A DNA stretch of 64,000 nucleotides from Calamus simplicifolius (taxonomy: Eukaryota; Streptophyta; Magnoliopsida; Arecales; Arecaceae): assembly GCA_900491605.1 (NCBI GenBank), contig UESW01005044.1:1-64000 (forward strand), given 5' to 3'. The stretch's first letter is position 1, and each line of letters starts with the position of its first letter. The notes below the pieces were generated by a model. That model was not told the DNA's origin. It worked only from the letters and a program-made list of their open reading frames with translations, and made no database searches. The translations under genes and the position numbers were made by a program. Shown here in pieces: positions 46,716 through 59,039 of this stretch.

Positions 46716-48346
46716 TTACAAAATATTACAGAATGGAAGTTGGCAAGTTGATGCCCGCCTTCGATTACCGGACCGATCACCACCCATAAATGGAGACATC
46801 AATGCAAAACAGTAGCCATTGTCATGGCTTAGGCTTCTGTTGGAATTTGATTTCTTAACATCTCCAGCCAATACCAGAGCTCCATTTCCAATTCCATCAA
46901 CTCGAGGTGGAACAATAAGTCCATTTGCAAAAAGAGAGTTGGGCTCTGCATTGGAATATTGGTTTTCAGGCAAACCATCAAGTTCGTAAGTGATAGGGCC
47001 CCTGTTCCTCCTGTGGGCATTACCGGCCCTTCTCTCCACCTCAAGAAAGTGGCCTAGGGATGGAGCATTGCCGGCAGCCTCCCCCTTTAGGCAAGCCTTT
47101 GTGCAGAGAGAGAACCAACTTTTGGTCTTATGGTTCTTCTTCAGCCTTGAAGTGTCTTGCTTCCTGCTCCTTCTGATGGACCTACTCGACAGCTCAAGGA
47201 TGCTCCTAATGCCAATAAGGCTGCCAAGCGTGACGCTCCGGTCATGGAAGAATGAGCCAGTGGACTGCAACCAGAGATTTTGAATTATGTTACGTAATAG
47301 ATATCAATTTATGGTGCATGTCTTCACCACTTTGGTGGCCAATTTAGATCTAGTTTTATCTTCTGACAACTGCCCTAGACAACAAAGCTTTGGTGAGGTC
47401 CTGCTTCAGTGATGAGTACTTTGTTTGACCACATACCTATGAAAGCAGAATCGCATGTGAATGCGCTAAGATTGGCAGCGTTTAATGTTTCAGCCGTACC
47501 GTAATCCAGTTTGATTAAGAAAGGGCTAGAGGAACCGCAGCAAGGGGGCTGTTTTGGTTGATGATGTTGCTCTTTGGGAAGAATTAAAAATGGGGAAGCA
47601 CCGTAAGGACATAAATTCGCAGCAGCTTACCAGAATCATAAGGCGTGCTTGATGGTACCGTCGCTATAACGAGGTGTGACAGAAGGCCATCATGGATAAA
47701 CAAACATATGACAGATAAAAAAAAAAATTAATCTGTGTGAAAAGAAATAAGATTTTGTAATCCTTTCCTTTTAAGAAGTGTATCTAGGACTACTGAACTA
47801 GTAGTAATATTCAAGGATCTTGGTTTTAGTGAATGAAACAATTCCATTAATCTTCTCTTTGTTTAAGAAGTTCAAAGCCATACTCCTACATCTATCCGTC
47901 TTCATCTCCAGAATCTTGATATAAGATGAAAGAAAAACAAGTTAGTAGTTGGAACCCTTGTTAGATGAGATGACCTCATTTCTAGTCCTTGGTAGTAGCC
48001 TCACCTCTGTATCCAAATCTGACGAAGTAACAGAAGATGGACTTGGGGTAGAGACAAGAGTGGTGAAGGAAAGGGACCCAGAAAAGTCGAGGCTCCTGAT
48101 TAGACCAACCCTTACATTCAATGGCTGCAGTCCCAGAGGCCACCCACCTTCCTGTCATCAAGTCCATTAGCAGAGGGTCAGAAAAATAAACATGAGACGA
48201 ACGGCAGCCTGAATGGAAGAACAGAGAGAGAACAGCTAGAGAGGTCCATAGAGACATGACATGAGAAGCAGATATCATCGATAGACAGAGGGGAGAGTGT
48301 TATGGGAACATGCAGAGAAATCAAAGGTATGCACCTGTTGAGCCAT
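46716..48346 (-). CDS. At3g17950-like protein, three exons
   Basis: Host gene of unknown function, similar to a plant family named after Arabidopsis At3g17950. Three exons join in phase 0 on the minus strand: 48346-48335 (MAQQ), 48151-48005 (49 codons, EGGWPLGLQPLNVRVG to SSDLDTE) and 47264-46716 (STGSFFHDRSVTLGSLIG to LPFCNIL), giving 235 aa. Both introns have GT...AG ends (183 and 740 bp). Family-typical blocks are WPLGLQPLN, the Ser-rich SSDLDTESTGSFF junction, TLGSLIG, and SLGHFLEVERRAGNAHRR. A basic stretch follows TLGSLIG. No signal peptide, clear membrane segment or enzyme motif is seen. The frame has no stop or gap, so it is probably active. The family name is from memory of the conserved blocks; the exon structure is read from the sequence. 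Confidence 0.85.
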
Positions 48347-48447
48347 TTTCTCCACCACTTAGGCTGTTAAGCTGCTGAGTTGATCAAGTCACTTACATAG
48401 AACCTAACACAGTTCATCAGGCAGAGCCACATGAGCTTCTGAAACAG

Positions 48448-48455
48448 TATATATA
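48448..48455 (-). promoter_or_regulatory. Candidate TATA box of the At3g17950-like gene
   Basis: TATATATA, about 100 bp upstream of the start codon at 48346. A dinucleotide-repeat tract lies just upstream of it on the minus strand. Confidence 0.45.
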
Positions 48456-48473
48456 GAGAGTGTGTGTGTGTGT

Positions 48474-48504
<31 letters not shown>

Positions 48505-48505
48505 T
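48456..48505. repeat. GT/GA microsatellite
   Basis: (GT)n followed by (GA)n, interrupted by GATA. It reads as CT and CA repeats on the strand of the gene at 46716-48346, a common type in plant promoters and 5' untranslated regions. Confidence 0.85.
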
Positions 48506-50776
48506 GATCCTTCGGATGTATTTAGAACCTGCCTTCTCACTGTTTGTAACAGTTAAAAAAAAGAAAAAAAGAAGGCAAGGAAAGAAAGGAAAGGTTAGGA
48601 GGAGGCAGGGCAGGGGCATTCAGTGCCATGCCTTGGAGCTGGGTCACCTTTTCTTCACCATGACCAGAAAAAGCTCCATCAGTTCGAGAGTTCTCATCCA
48701 GAAAAAAGATGACAGAGCACAGGCTGTGATGATAACTAGAGTTCGGTTTGGAGACGCACCTCGAGGAAAAGAACATATTTGACCGAGGGGCCTACGGTCA
48801 CAGCTTCTAAAAACTGGTCGCCTGCCAGATCCTACAGTGTCCACATTGATGGAGAAATTCACTACCGGAGATGGTCCATCACCCTAACCGAGCTGCCATT
48901 GCCACAGTGCATGCCAAGCGTTGGGCCAAAAGCTCTATAATGCGCAACAAGTTCCAAACTTATGTTTGGACGGGCCCTGCTGGCGGTGGGGCAACGGGGA
49001 GCTTTCGCAATCTAGGAGTAGGGAAAAAAAAATAAAAAAAAAAAAAGTTTCATCCTACCGTGGGTGTTCGCTAGCTCGCTAGCTCCTGATTCCATGTGAC
49101 ATTCATTACCTTTGGGCATATATATCATGTTAGAGAGACCCACCTCTTCAGTCTTCACTGTTGCAAAATAATTAAAAGGCTGATGATTCCACGCTGTTTT
49201 AAATGGCAACCAGCACAGGAAGTTACACGCTCTGGTAATTTATTTAAAAAGACAACAGAAAAAACAAACCCCCAAACCCAAAACAGCACAACATGAAATA
49301 AAATATATATGGGGCTGAAGAACTACGTTTAGAAATATATGCAACAAAAATGCACCAATCTCAAGAAAATGTATCACAAAATAAATTAGGATAAAAAAGA
49401 GAGTAACAATACATGCATGCAGAGAAGAATCAGCGGTATATTTTCCTGAGAAAAGGGCTTCGAGAATTACGTACGGAGTTACGTTTGTCGAACACCATGC
49501 GCGTCGGCGGTGCAATACTAATTAATAGAAAGGCACGAGAGAGCCGGACCGGGGGAAAAAGATGTTTGTGGCGTGAGCTTCCTGATCCTGTTGATGTGAA
49601 AGAAAGCAGGAATCTAATAAAGGAAAAGAAGACGCTTTAGCTTTCCTGCGACCTGCCGAATACTCTGAGCCTCTGGTCTTTATCACACTGTTTCAGAAGC
49701 TCTGTTCTTTATCACACTGTTTCAGAAGCTCAATTGGCCCGCTGTTGCTAAACAGTGCATTTTGTAGTTTGGCGAGGAGGAATAATCATGTATGCTCAAA
49801 AATTTAAGATGAACATCTGACTGGTTCGCTAAGACTCTAGTGCCATTAGTTGGGACTCGGATGATGGTAGGTGAAGTGCCGTGTTTGGCTCCTCGTTCGC
49901 AGATGCCTTTGCTGCCATGACAGCATCAATTTATGAAATCGTGCCTTGAAAATATCATGGAGAGAGAGAGAGAGAGAGAGAGAGCTAAAAAAAGGGATTT
50001 GCAAAGGATCACCAACTGATGCATGCTTCTCCCCACGTTGAAGTGCTGCTACTTCCTGAAAAAAAAGGCTGACAGCAAGCTAGCTGACCATCCCTCAACT
50101 TTGGTGGGCAAGGAGGGAATCTATCATTGCACACAGAACTCGTCCTTTTTTTTTTTTTTTTCTTTTTCCCAATGATTTTGCTCCTCTCTTTTCAAAATCG
50201 CACTCAACATTTTGATGTTGATCAGTTAATTTTTTGCCCCCACAATGGTTACAAGTTTTATGATGACAATTTCGTCAAAGCTACACTTCTTTTGATATTT
50301 CAAATAACATAAATAGATAGTAGAGAAGCATGCATTTACCTCCGCCATAGATGGTATATCTCGTCGGGATGCTGAATACGTTGTGGTTGCAGAGCATAAA
50401 ATAGAACAGTTCTTTGAAGTCTTCATCAAGTATCGATCCTTCAATCATTTCCTTAATCTATTTTGTTCTGTAGCAACTCTGCCTCACAAGCTATACGCCC
50501 ACCTAAGCCGTGTTAGCAGCGAAGGGGAGAATGGAGTTATAAGCCCCTATTTATTTTGTAGATATGGACGAAGGCCCAGTAGGCTGAGTGAGCTGCCCTT
50601 GGGCGGCCCAACTACATCAAATCGACGCATGGCACCCCCACGTAAACAAACCAGCCCAGCTTGACCCAAAGGGAAACAAACAGGGGCGGGCCGGGCGTGA
50701 GAGAACACCGGAGCTTTGTTGAGTGAATAAGAGCTCGCCGGTTTTGCCCTCTGGGTGGTCGGCTCCTCGGCGCGAG
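48506..50776. other. Intergenic between divergent host genes
   Basis: Upstream region between the At3g17950-like gene (minus) and the ECR-like pseudogene (plus). Contains a 29-bp period direct repeat (49677-49702 and 49706-49731), a GA repeat at about 49960-49984 and a T-rich run near 50141-50165. No coding region recognised. Confidence 0.5.
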
Positions 50777-51046
50777 ATGAACGTCGCCGTAGTTCCTCGC
50801 AGCTGCCGAGAGGTCATCAAGGGCGGAACCGAGCTGAAGGATTCCATATGCACTTCATCCTTCTTCTTCGTGGGATGCTGTATGATATCCGTTAACACGT
50901 TGCTCACCGATTGCTTGATCTTATGCTGGATTGGACGTGAGACCCAGAGATAGTTCCAGTCTCGCCTTCTTCTGTTGTTTTGTTTGTGAGGGTGAGGACT
51001 AAGGATATATTGTTGTTTGGTGGTGTGTTTGCAGACCACTATGAGG

Positions 51047-51196
51047 GATTTGCAGCACGCGATTTTCTTTTGCTGGAAGCAAGTGCTTAAAATTACTTCA
51101 CTTTTGAATGTATTGAATGAGGATTTGTAGCAGGCGATTCTTTTGCTGGAAGTAAGTGCTTAAAATTACTTCACTTTTGAGTGTATTGAATGAGGA
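51047..51196. repeat. Tandem duplication, about 74 bp x 2
   Basis: Two near-identical copies sharing TTTTGCTGGAAG.AAGTGCTT and TTACTTCACTTTTGA.TGTATT, in the first intron region of the ECR pseudogene. Confidence 0.85.
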
Positions 51197-53530
51197 TCGC
51201 AAATGGAGAATTTTTGTTATTGCTTAATTTTCTTGTTGGGCGTTTGACTTGTTTTTTTTCGAAATCCTATGGCCATTTTCTCTAGTTATTCCTGTTGTCA
51301 TCTTTGATGAGTTGAACTTTCCGTTCTATGGGTCTTTTCCTAAAACGCTTCTAAGTTAAAATGTTGATGACTCCATGTCTCTAGTAGGTTATATTGGAAT
51401 GTTAGATGGGTGTCTAGACTCCAGAGTCCAAGGGAGAGAGTGTTGTTAATTTTAGTTCATATGTTCATTGAATCTATTGTAAGGAAAAAAATTTGGGGAG
51501 GTTTTTGTTGATACATTTTGCATTTTGTCCATAATAAAAACAACTCAGCATTCATTCTCAAAAGAAGGGAAAAACTCAGGATCAAGAGGCTGGCTGAATA
51601 AGCATTTGAAGGTATTGTAAAAGGGTTTTGCTTCATTGTGCATATTCTTATGTTTATTGCTTATTGCAAGAGAAGTGTAGATGTGGGCACTTTAACCATA
51701 CAATAAAGATTTTGAAATTTGTTTAGGATATTAGTCTGGTGAATTATCAACTGTTGACAGCTTCATGTTGTCTGAAAACAATGCTAATTCATGCATCACA
51801 TAAATATATGGAATCCTTGTCAGAAAATTATATGTCATTTGTTTGATCACTGAAAAAAAAGAAACTCACTATAACTGTTGCTGATCATGTAACCAGGATC
51901 TTGGAATTTATAAGATTAAGCTGTAAGTTAAGCTGGGGCACTCACATAGCAGAATATGGGTTCCAAGATCAAGCTAGCCACAATTTAAATCGACATCTTG
52001 GAGAAGTTTTATTTAGGGTTTATCCAGGCATGTATAATGTTGTCGTTCCATTGTTTCTGAGTGCTGCTGCACCATCTTTGTCTCCTAAGTAGTTCATAAT
52101 TGCTAACGTGAACTCCTGGGCAGACCTTTGGACTTGGCTTTTCACCTAGCGTTCCTAAAGCATACTATTTTTTGTCAATGTATAACATATTGAAAATCAG
52201 AGTATTAAATCCGGTTCAAAGCTAGCGTTCTGCTTTAGCTTCCATAAGGTAGGTTGTTGTAGAACTACCTTCTCAAAAGTAATTGCAGAACTCGATCTAA
52301 CTAGCCTTAGTAATTACCATGCTCAACATATAAAGCTCTGTGATATATTTAGGTTTTGGTTGATTCCTATGATAATCATATTAAATTAAAATATTTTAAG
52401 CTTCTATTTATGAGACTGTCACACTGCTTGCCTTTTGTAGCAATCCAATACCTTACTCCAAGGAAGGTATTATTTGGGCTCCTTAATCTTGTATAAATAC
52501 TCAGAATTTACCTAGTGTATAACTAATATAGGAATAAGATCTTGTATAAGTCTCAACCACTCTATAAAGAGTTAAGAGACCATAGTTGGTTGTTTATGTT
52601 GCTTAAGTCTGTAGGATCCTTAACTAACAAAGACCTGCAATAATTATGAAATCAAAAATTTTGAATTATTTGGAAAACCTCACTGATGAACAGAAATGCT
52701 GATTTGATGTTTTTGTCTGAAGATATGACAAGATAAGTGCAGTAATCCAAAAGCTTTATTTTCATTGGAAGAATCCATTTAATGAGACAATGTGGCCTGC
52801 ATCTCCCAATTTGTTCAGAAATGCCTGAAAATTTTGATGTTTGGGATTCTTCCCTCCTAGCTTCTTTGCAGATGCCGTCATGAACTTGTCACATGTTTTG
52901 AAATAATCAATAGAGAATTACTGATTGAAATCGGAAGATGACATGGTATAAAGCACAAAATATGATCTCAATTACTTGTAAGAATTGCATCTGTATTTGA
53001 ATCCATTGGAATATACTTTGACCAAGCCTGTAATAACAGCAAATTATATAATGATATACATAGCTTTATTTTGATAATGAGTGATGGATATTGATTTTTC
53101 CATGAAATTGGAGTGCTATCAGCCATAAAACATGACATGCTGAGGCTATTTGTTTAAAACATCACTGAACAAAGGAATGACTTATTCATAAAACTATGGT
53201 AAGTTCCCATTTGTCTGCCCTTAGTTCCCATTTGTCTGCCCTTCATAATGTCTCTAATTAAATCAGAGGTTTCTCTTGCATGTAATTCTTAATGCTACAG
53301 TGCAGTTCTTGCTTTAAAAATGTGTATATACATACGTGTACGCACACACAGCGAAAAGTTCCTATACTTCTAGGTAACATTTCACCCTTCCTTTTCAATG
53401 GAAATGCAAGGAAAGACGATCATCCTCAATTTAAAGTCAAGCTTGACAGATTATTTTAATAGAAATTCAAACGGTTTGACTGTGGGGTTCAAAGATTTGG
53501 GCATACAGATCTCCTGCAGTATACCTTTCT

Positions 53531-56500
53531 TGTAACATCCAGAAATTCTGCTCCTTGTAATTTATTGAAAAATACATTAATGTAAATGATATTTGTGTAA
53601 TATTGAGATTTCTTGGTGATTTTATGAGTTGTTGGTCATGTTGGCCACTTGAATAATGTTAGAAGGAAAAATTATGTGGTGTAAATGAGTTGGAATGAAA
53701 TTTTGTATGAATCTCCAGAGTACTTGAGTTTTAGGGAATGATCCCCATATTTAATTTTCCTTGTCTTTCCCTTAGCAAGATAAAATTTTGGTGTATAAAG
53801 GCCTTGTAATTTTTCTGAATTTTTGGAAGGCTTGAGGGCCTTAGAAAAAAAAAAATTCTTAGAAATTTTGATCCCAGATAGGCATAGAGTTGAGCCACAA
53901 TAGGCGGCCAATTGGGCGCCTACTTGTGGTTTTGGATTGTGAGTTAGGGGGCCAGTTGGGCGCCTAACAGGATGGGTTAGGTGCCCAGTTGGCCGCCTAA
54001 CAGGTAAAATATGGGAGTTAGGCGCCTAATAGGAAAAGTAGGCGCCCAGTTGGGCGCTTACTTGTCAAATTAAGGAGGGACTAGGGGGTTTAAGCGGGAG
54101 AAAAGAAAAAGAAAAGAAGAGAGGAAAAAGAAAAGAAAGAGGAAAGAAAAGTGAAAGGAAAGAGGGATTCAGCTGTGAGGAAAAAGAAGGAAAGAAAAGA
54201 AAAGGAGAGGAAGAGAAGAAGAAGAAGAAGGAAAAGGGAAGAGCTTGATGGCCTTGCTAGCTTCTAAGGTAAGCTCTAGTTTCCCTAAGCTCAGTATAGC
54301 ATTTGATCTTGCATGGATTGATATGAATGTGATGATATCAGATAGATGTCCTAGATGAATGAAAGGATGGAAGAAAATTATGTGATGCTTAAGGATTGAG
54401 CATGCATGCGTGTAGAATTTCAAGGAATACTGCATGCCTAAGAGCCTGATGGTGTTTATGTCTGTGTATGATGGCATAGGTTTGGAGGATTATTTTAGGG
54501 AGCCGGAACACAAGTGTTGATCCCTTGTTAGGAGAGCTAGCAGCTAAGGTGAGTGGATTCCTCATCTGGCTTGGTGATTATTTTGAAATATAGTATGAAT
54601 ATTTTGCTATGAATCTAAATTATGCCATGATGAACATAGTGTTTAAAAAGGGGGTTTTATAAATATGGGGAATGAGAATTAAATTTATCTGTATTTTGAT
54701 AAAGCATAAGTTTTAAAAGAAAAAGGAATAAATGTATATCATGCTTTACAGTATAGTATGAAATTGCCCAGAAAACTTGAGTTCAACCTAAGTGTCAAAC
54801 AGGGATATGAAATTTAGGAAGAATGTGAGCTTCCTAGAGGAATAAAAATATATCTAGAGAAAGAATATAAGTTGTATAAAAGAATATGAGTATGAGGAGA
54901 AGGCATGAATTAGAGAAAAGAAGTATAAAATTTGAGGAACTTAAATTCCATAACAAAAGCCTAAAATAGAAGAAAGAATACAAGACCATAAAAGAGTATC
55001 AAATCGGGGAAAGAATTCATAGTTCATAAAAGAAAAGGAACAAAGGGGCATGAAATGAGGAAAATGAGTTTGAGTTTCATAAGAGCTTGAAATTGAGAAA
55101 AGAACATGAAATTGAGAAGAAAAGAACATGGAATGCATAAAAGAGCACGGATCTGAGGAAAGATCATGAGTTGCACAAAAGAATATGAGATTGAGGTAAA
55201 AACCTAAGTTGAGAAAAGAGTGAGTTGAGGAAAGGACATATGTCATAACAGAATTCAAATGTGTAGAAAGACTATGAACTTCACAAAAAGAGCATGAGGT
55301 TCAGGAATAATCATGAAATGAGTAAAGAACATGCAAGAGAGGAAATGTATAAGCTTAGTAAAGATCATGAACTGAGTTCAAGAAAAGGATTACGGGTTTT
55401 ATAACAGAGTATAAGTTGGTGAAAACAAAAGAAAGCCTGAAGACATATTTCATAAAGTTAAAAGAAAGCCTGAGTACAAGGCAGAAAATTAAAGAAAGCA
55501 TGTGGGCTTATCATATGTAAAGCATGGCATAAGCTTAAAATATGATTTAAAGAAAGCTTGGGTGCATATTATATGTAAAGCATAACATGAATTAAAGCAT
55601 GAGTTTCAGGAAAAAGAAAATGTTTATAGCTTGTTTAAAGCAAAGTATGAGCTGTAGCTTGAGTTAAAGTATAACAGGAGATTCAGAGATGATATGAATT
55701 GAGAAGCATGCGTAGACATATATATATATATATATGCGTGTGCGTGTGCGTGTGTATATTATGCATGGTATAAATGTAAAGTACGTTATAAAATAAAATA
55801 TAAGTTTAAAGCCTAAGTTTTAAAGCACGATTCTTGAACATGGGTTCAAAGCATGAGTTTTGGGCATGAGTTTTATAGCATGGGTATTTAGCATGTTTTT
55901 TAAAGCATGAGTTTTGAGCATGTGTTTAAAGCATGGGTATTCAGCTTGTATTTAAAGCATGAGTTGAGCATGTGTTTAAAACAAAAGATTTGAGCATGAG
56001 TTTTGATGCATATGTTTCAGAGGCATGCATGGCGCATATGAATGGTAAAGTTTCAAAAAGAACATGTTTTGATGTATGTATCATACTGAGCATCATGCAG
56101 CTATGGGGCTGATCATCCTATAGACTGTGCTGTAACATGGGCATTGCACACTACTATTGAGCCGGCACCTCCTTGCGATTTGATTATACGATGATCCTTA
56201 GGACCAGGGATGAGTACACGCTAGACCAAGCCCGGGAGGGCAGGTTGCAAGCAGCCCATGGGAACAAAGAATCGTAGCTCAGTGGAGCTAATTATTATAT
56301 GGCTTGAGGGGGCACAGAGAAACCCGAGGTCTCAGGGTTAAGAGACAAAGCTCACTTTGCCAGGTGCACGGGTAAGGGATGTTATTTGTGAGAGGATCCT
56401 ATTGCTGGTTCACACACCCGATGAGAGTGCACCTGCATAAGGGCGACTGTAGGATTGTACCTCAGAGGCATCACATAGCTTAGTATCATAAAGTTTTGAA

Positions 56501-58139
56501 AAATTTGCATTCGTTTTAAATAGGCTGATGGGCCAAGTATATCCCAATGGGGACAGTTTTTAAAATGAGATGCCGATGGGCAAGTTTTAAAAATGCATGC
56601 ATTGAGTTTTTAAAAAGAGCCAGTAGGCCAAGTGTATATCCCAATAGGGATAGTTTTTTTTTAAAATGAAAGGCCAGTGGGCAAGTTTTTGAAAAGCATG
56701 CATTGAGTTTTTAAATAGGCCAGTGGGCCAAGTGTATATCTAAATGGGAATGAGTTTTTATATGAGATGCCAGTGGGCAAAAGATATCATGATAGGGATA
56801 AGTTTTATATGAGATGCCAGTAGGCAAAATAAATCTCAGTGGGGATCGAAGAAAAGAATAGAAAGACCAAGCTGCAGAAAAATACTTGCATTTTTTATAA
56901 AGGCATACAACATACTTGAGTTTTATACGCATACATGGGTTTTATACAAATAGCTTATATTTTCAGTGGAAAATGATTTGAAAAGAGATTTCATGTTGTA
57001 TACCGTAATGCATCGTTTATAGGTTTTTATAGACATGGTTTATATTCCCAGTGGAGAAAAGTTTTTGAAAAGAAAATGCTGGTGGGCAAGTTTTGAAAAG
57101 TATACATGTGTGTCTAAAAGAAAAGGGCTAGTGGGCAAATTACATCCCAGTGGGGATTTAAAAGAAAATGAGCAAAAGGCTGGGCTGCAGAAAAGGTTTG
57201 CATGTTTTAAAGGCAATGCATTATATATGGGTTTTATATAAATGGTATCTTTTCTAGTGGGAAAAATATATAGATATAGTATTTTGAATGGTTGAATTAT
57301 TATTCAAAGCATAAGCTAAATGTTGTATTTTTTGGTATCATGTACAAGGATGTACCTTATTGCATTCATGCTATAAGGTATTAATATTCTAGAATAGTAA
57401 TTTTGTTCTTAGTTTTCCTATGGTTAGATAGTTATTCAGTCACTGAAACTTAGGTCTCACATCTCTCTTGTTGGTATTTTTATTGCAGATCAGTGAGTTG
57501 GTGGGCAAGATCAGGCTGTTGGCACTGGGACTTAGGTCTCACCTCTCTCTTGTTGGTATTTTATTGCAGATCAGTGAGCCGGTGGGCAAGATCAGGCTGT
57601 TGGCCTTAGCTTTGGTCCCGGTCTGGGAAATGGTAATTGTATATTGGAAATATTTATTAGCTTGGAAAAAATTAAATGTGGATGTAAAAAGGTACTAAGT
57701 GGCTTATATGTATATGAGTCTGGGTGAGGACATGTATGTATGGATGTATATTTTGAAATCTGATGATGTATTCTGGACTTGTGTGAAATGAAATAAAGAT
57801 ATGTATTCTAGAGGAAATTATGAGTATAATCTGTGTAAACGAATTTACTTATCAATTGTGAATGTGAATCTTATTGTCTGCCTGAGGATGATACATGAAA
57901 AATTTTTATTTGAGCAGGGTGTCAATTAAATGGTGATATGATGTTATGATGAAATGTATACTTGAATGAGTAGGTAAGGAAAAGTTTTTATCAAGATGGA
58001 TTTTTGAGTAGGTGATTTATGGCAATTAGATGGAGTTCACTGATACTTTATGATGTGCAACATAAAGACTAGTAAAATTCCATCCGATTTTCATAAGTTA
58101 CCGGGGTGTTATCGGTGCCTAGGGAGAGGGGTGCTGACA
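53531..58139 (+). repeat. Gypsy solo LTR (Tekay-like), 4.6 kb, inside the ECR exon
   Basis: 4609 bp, TGTAACATCCAGAAATTC to GGGGTGCTGACA, flanked by the duplication TTTCT (53526-53530 and 58140-58144). It aligns in the same element orientation with the G1 LTR: same start (TGTAACATCC), a shared block with GAGCCGGCACCTCCTTGC, and the same type of end (GCTGACA). It is longer than the 2944-bp G1 LTR because of degenerate AG-rich and repeated GCATGAGTTT and CCAGTGGGCAA sequence between 54840 and 57200. No internal domain, so a solo LTR. Contains two near-copies of about 77 bp at 57451-57606. Confidence 0.93.
53901..54060. promoter_or_regulatory. GGCGCC palindrome array in the solo LTR
   Basis: Four copies of a 22-bp near-perfect palindrome (TAGGCGCCCAA joined to its reverse complement) at 53901, 53945, 53978 and 54039, plus a 10-bp core TAGGCGCCTA at 54019. 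It occupies the place that the GTCGACTC array has in the related G1 LTR. Confidence 0.8.
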
Positions 58140-58699
58140 TTTCTTCTGGGAGTATTTCAGTGTACGAGTATTTCAGTAGTGAGGGTAAGCGTTTCATTCA
58201 ATTGGTCTAAACCTATGTACCATGGTGTTTCCACTAATTTAAGCATATCTTGGATACATTCTGTCCACAGATTCAGCCATGAAACCTCAACTTTGACTAA
58301 GGTATTCAGAAACTCTGCCTATTAATGGTCTTTCAGTGCATATGGTGCTTACCATGTGAACCACCACCTGCTTTATGCGCTGGTGCGTGATTTGCAAACG
58401 AAGATTGGTTTTGGATTTGGGTTGATTTGCCAAAGCTTCAAGCTTCTATTGCCAAAAGTTAATGAACCTTAGAATCCCTGATGGCAATGGTGGGTATCTG
58501 ATTCCTTGTGGGTTTTTGTTCAACATTGTGGCATGTATGAACTATGCCACAGAGATCTATATCAGTGACTTGGTTTCCATATTGCAAAGCATACAGGACC
58601 CGGTTATGTTTTCTTGTAATGGCTGTTCTTATTCATTGGGCTCTTGCAAAGCATCACTGGTTCAAGAAGGTAAAAATTGCTCTCTTTCATGTTCCAACA

Positions 58700-58842
58700 T
58701 ACATGCACTTGTCCCATGCCTCACTTGTCATGTTATCTATTAGTTCTACATCTACTTTTTTCAGTCCAAAATGCATTCACTTGCCCCATGCCTCACTTTT
58801 CATGTTATCTACTAGTTCTATATCTACAATTTTCAGTCCAGC
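58700..58842. repeat. Tandem duplication of about 70 bp in the ECR intron
   Basis: Two near-copies of a unit with CATGCCTCACTT.TCATGTTA and TTTTCAGTCCA, inside the last intron of the pseudogene. Confidence 0.8.
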
Positions 58843-59039
58843 TCTATAGAATAGATGGTCATGTGCCAGATTATAATGTCATATTAATCGTCTGCATGCA
58901 GGTAATCAGCTGTTCGGCTTGTCAATCTTGTGGTTTTAATTTTTAATTTTTTACACCTGCTGCTTTTTCCTGCAGTTATTTAACGGGAAAGAAGGAAGAC
59001 CTAGGTATCTGCGGGGCTGGGTTATACTTCATTTGTCTG

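Larger units (their letters stand above)
50777..59036 (+). pseudogene. Very-long-chain enoyl-CoA reductase (ECR/CER10) pseudogene
   Basis: ECR is the endoplasmic-reticulum enzyme that carries out the last reduction in very-long-chain fatty acid elongation. Here, exon 1 (50777 to about 50845) reads MNVAVVPRSCREVIKGGTEL. A later exon from 53352 gives TIILNLKSSLTDYFN, then GLTVGFKDLGIQISCSIPFF at the gypsy solo LTR. It resumes at 58140 with WEYF, VYEYFSSEGKR, VHRFSHETSTLTKVFRNSAY, VNHHLLYALVRD, KIGFGFGLICQ, GGYLIPCGFLFNIVACMNYA and ALAKHHWFKK. A GT-AG intron (58670-58975) precedes LFNGKEGRPRYLRGWVILHL. Introns are retained, so it is not a retrocopy. Damage: the 4.6-kb insertion, frameshifts near 58560 and 58615, stops such as 58322, and the loss of about 13 residues after WEYF. 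It aligns along most of the family's length of about 310 aa. Confidence 0.88.

Noticed and set aside
47982..48278. 98-codon minus-strand frame over the middle exon of the At3g17950-like gene
   Set aside because: It is in a different frame from the exon, whose correct frame gives WPLGLQPLN and joins the other exons in phase.
51901..52092. 63-codon frame in the ECR pseudogene intron
   Set aside because: No similarity to ECR or another recognised family, and no splice-site support.
54169..54477. Ser/Phe-rich minus-strand frame in the solo LTR
   Set aside because: Reads the purine-rich low-complexity tract from the opposite strand.
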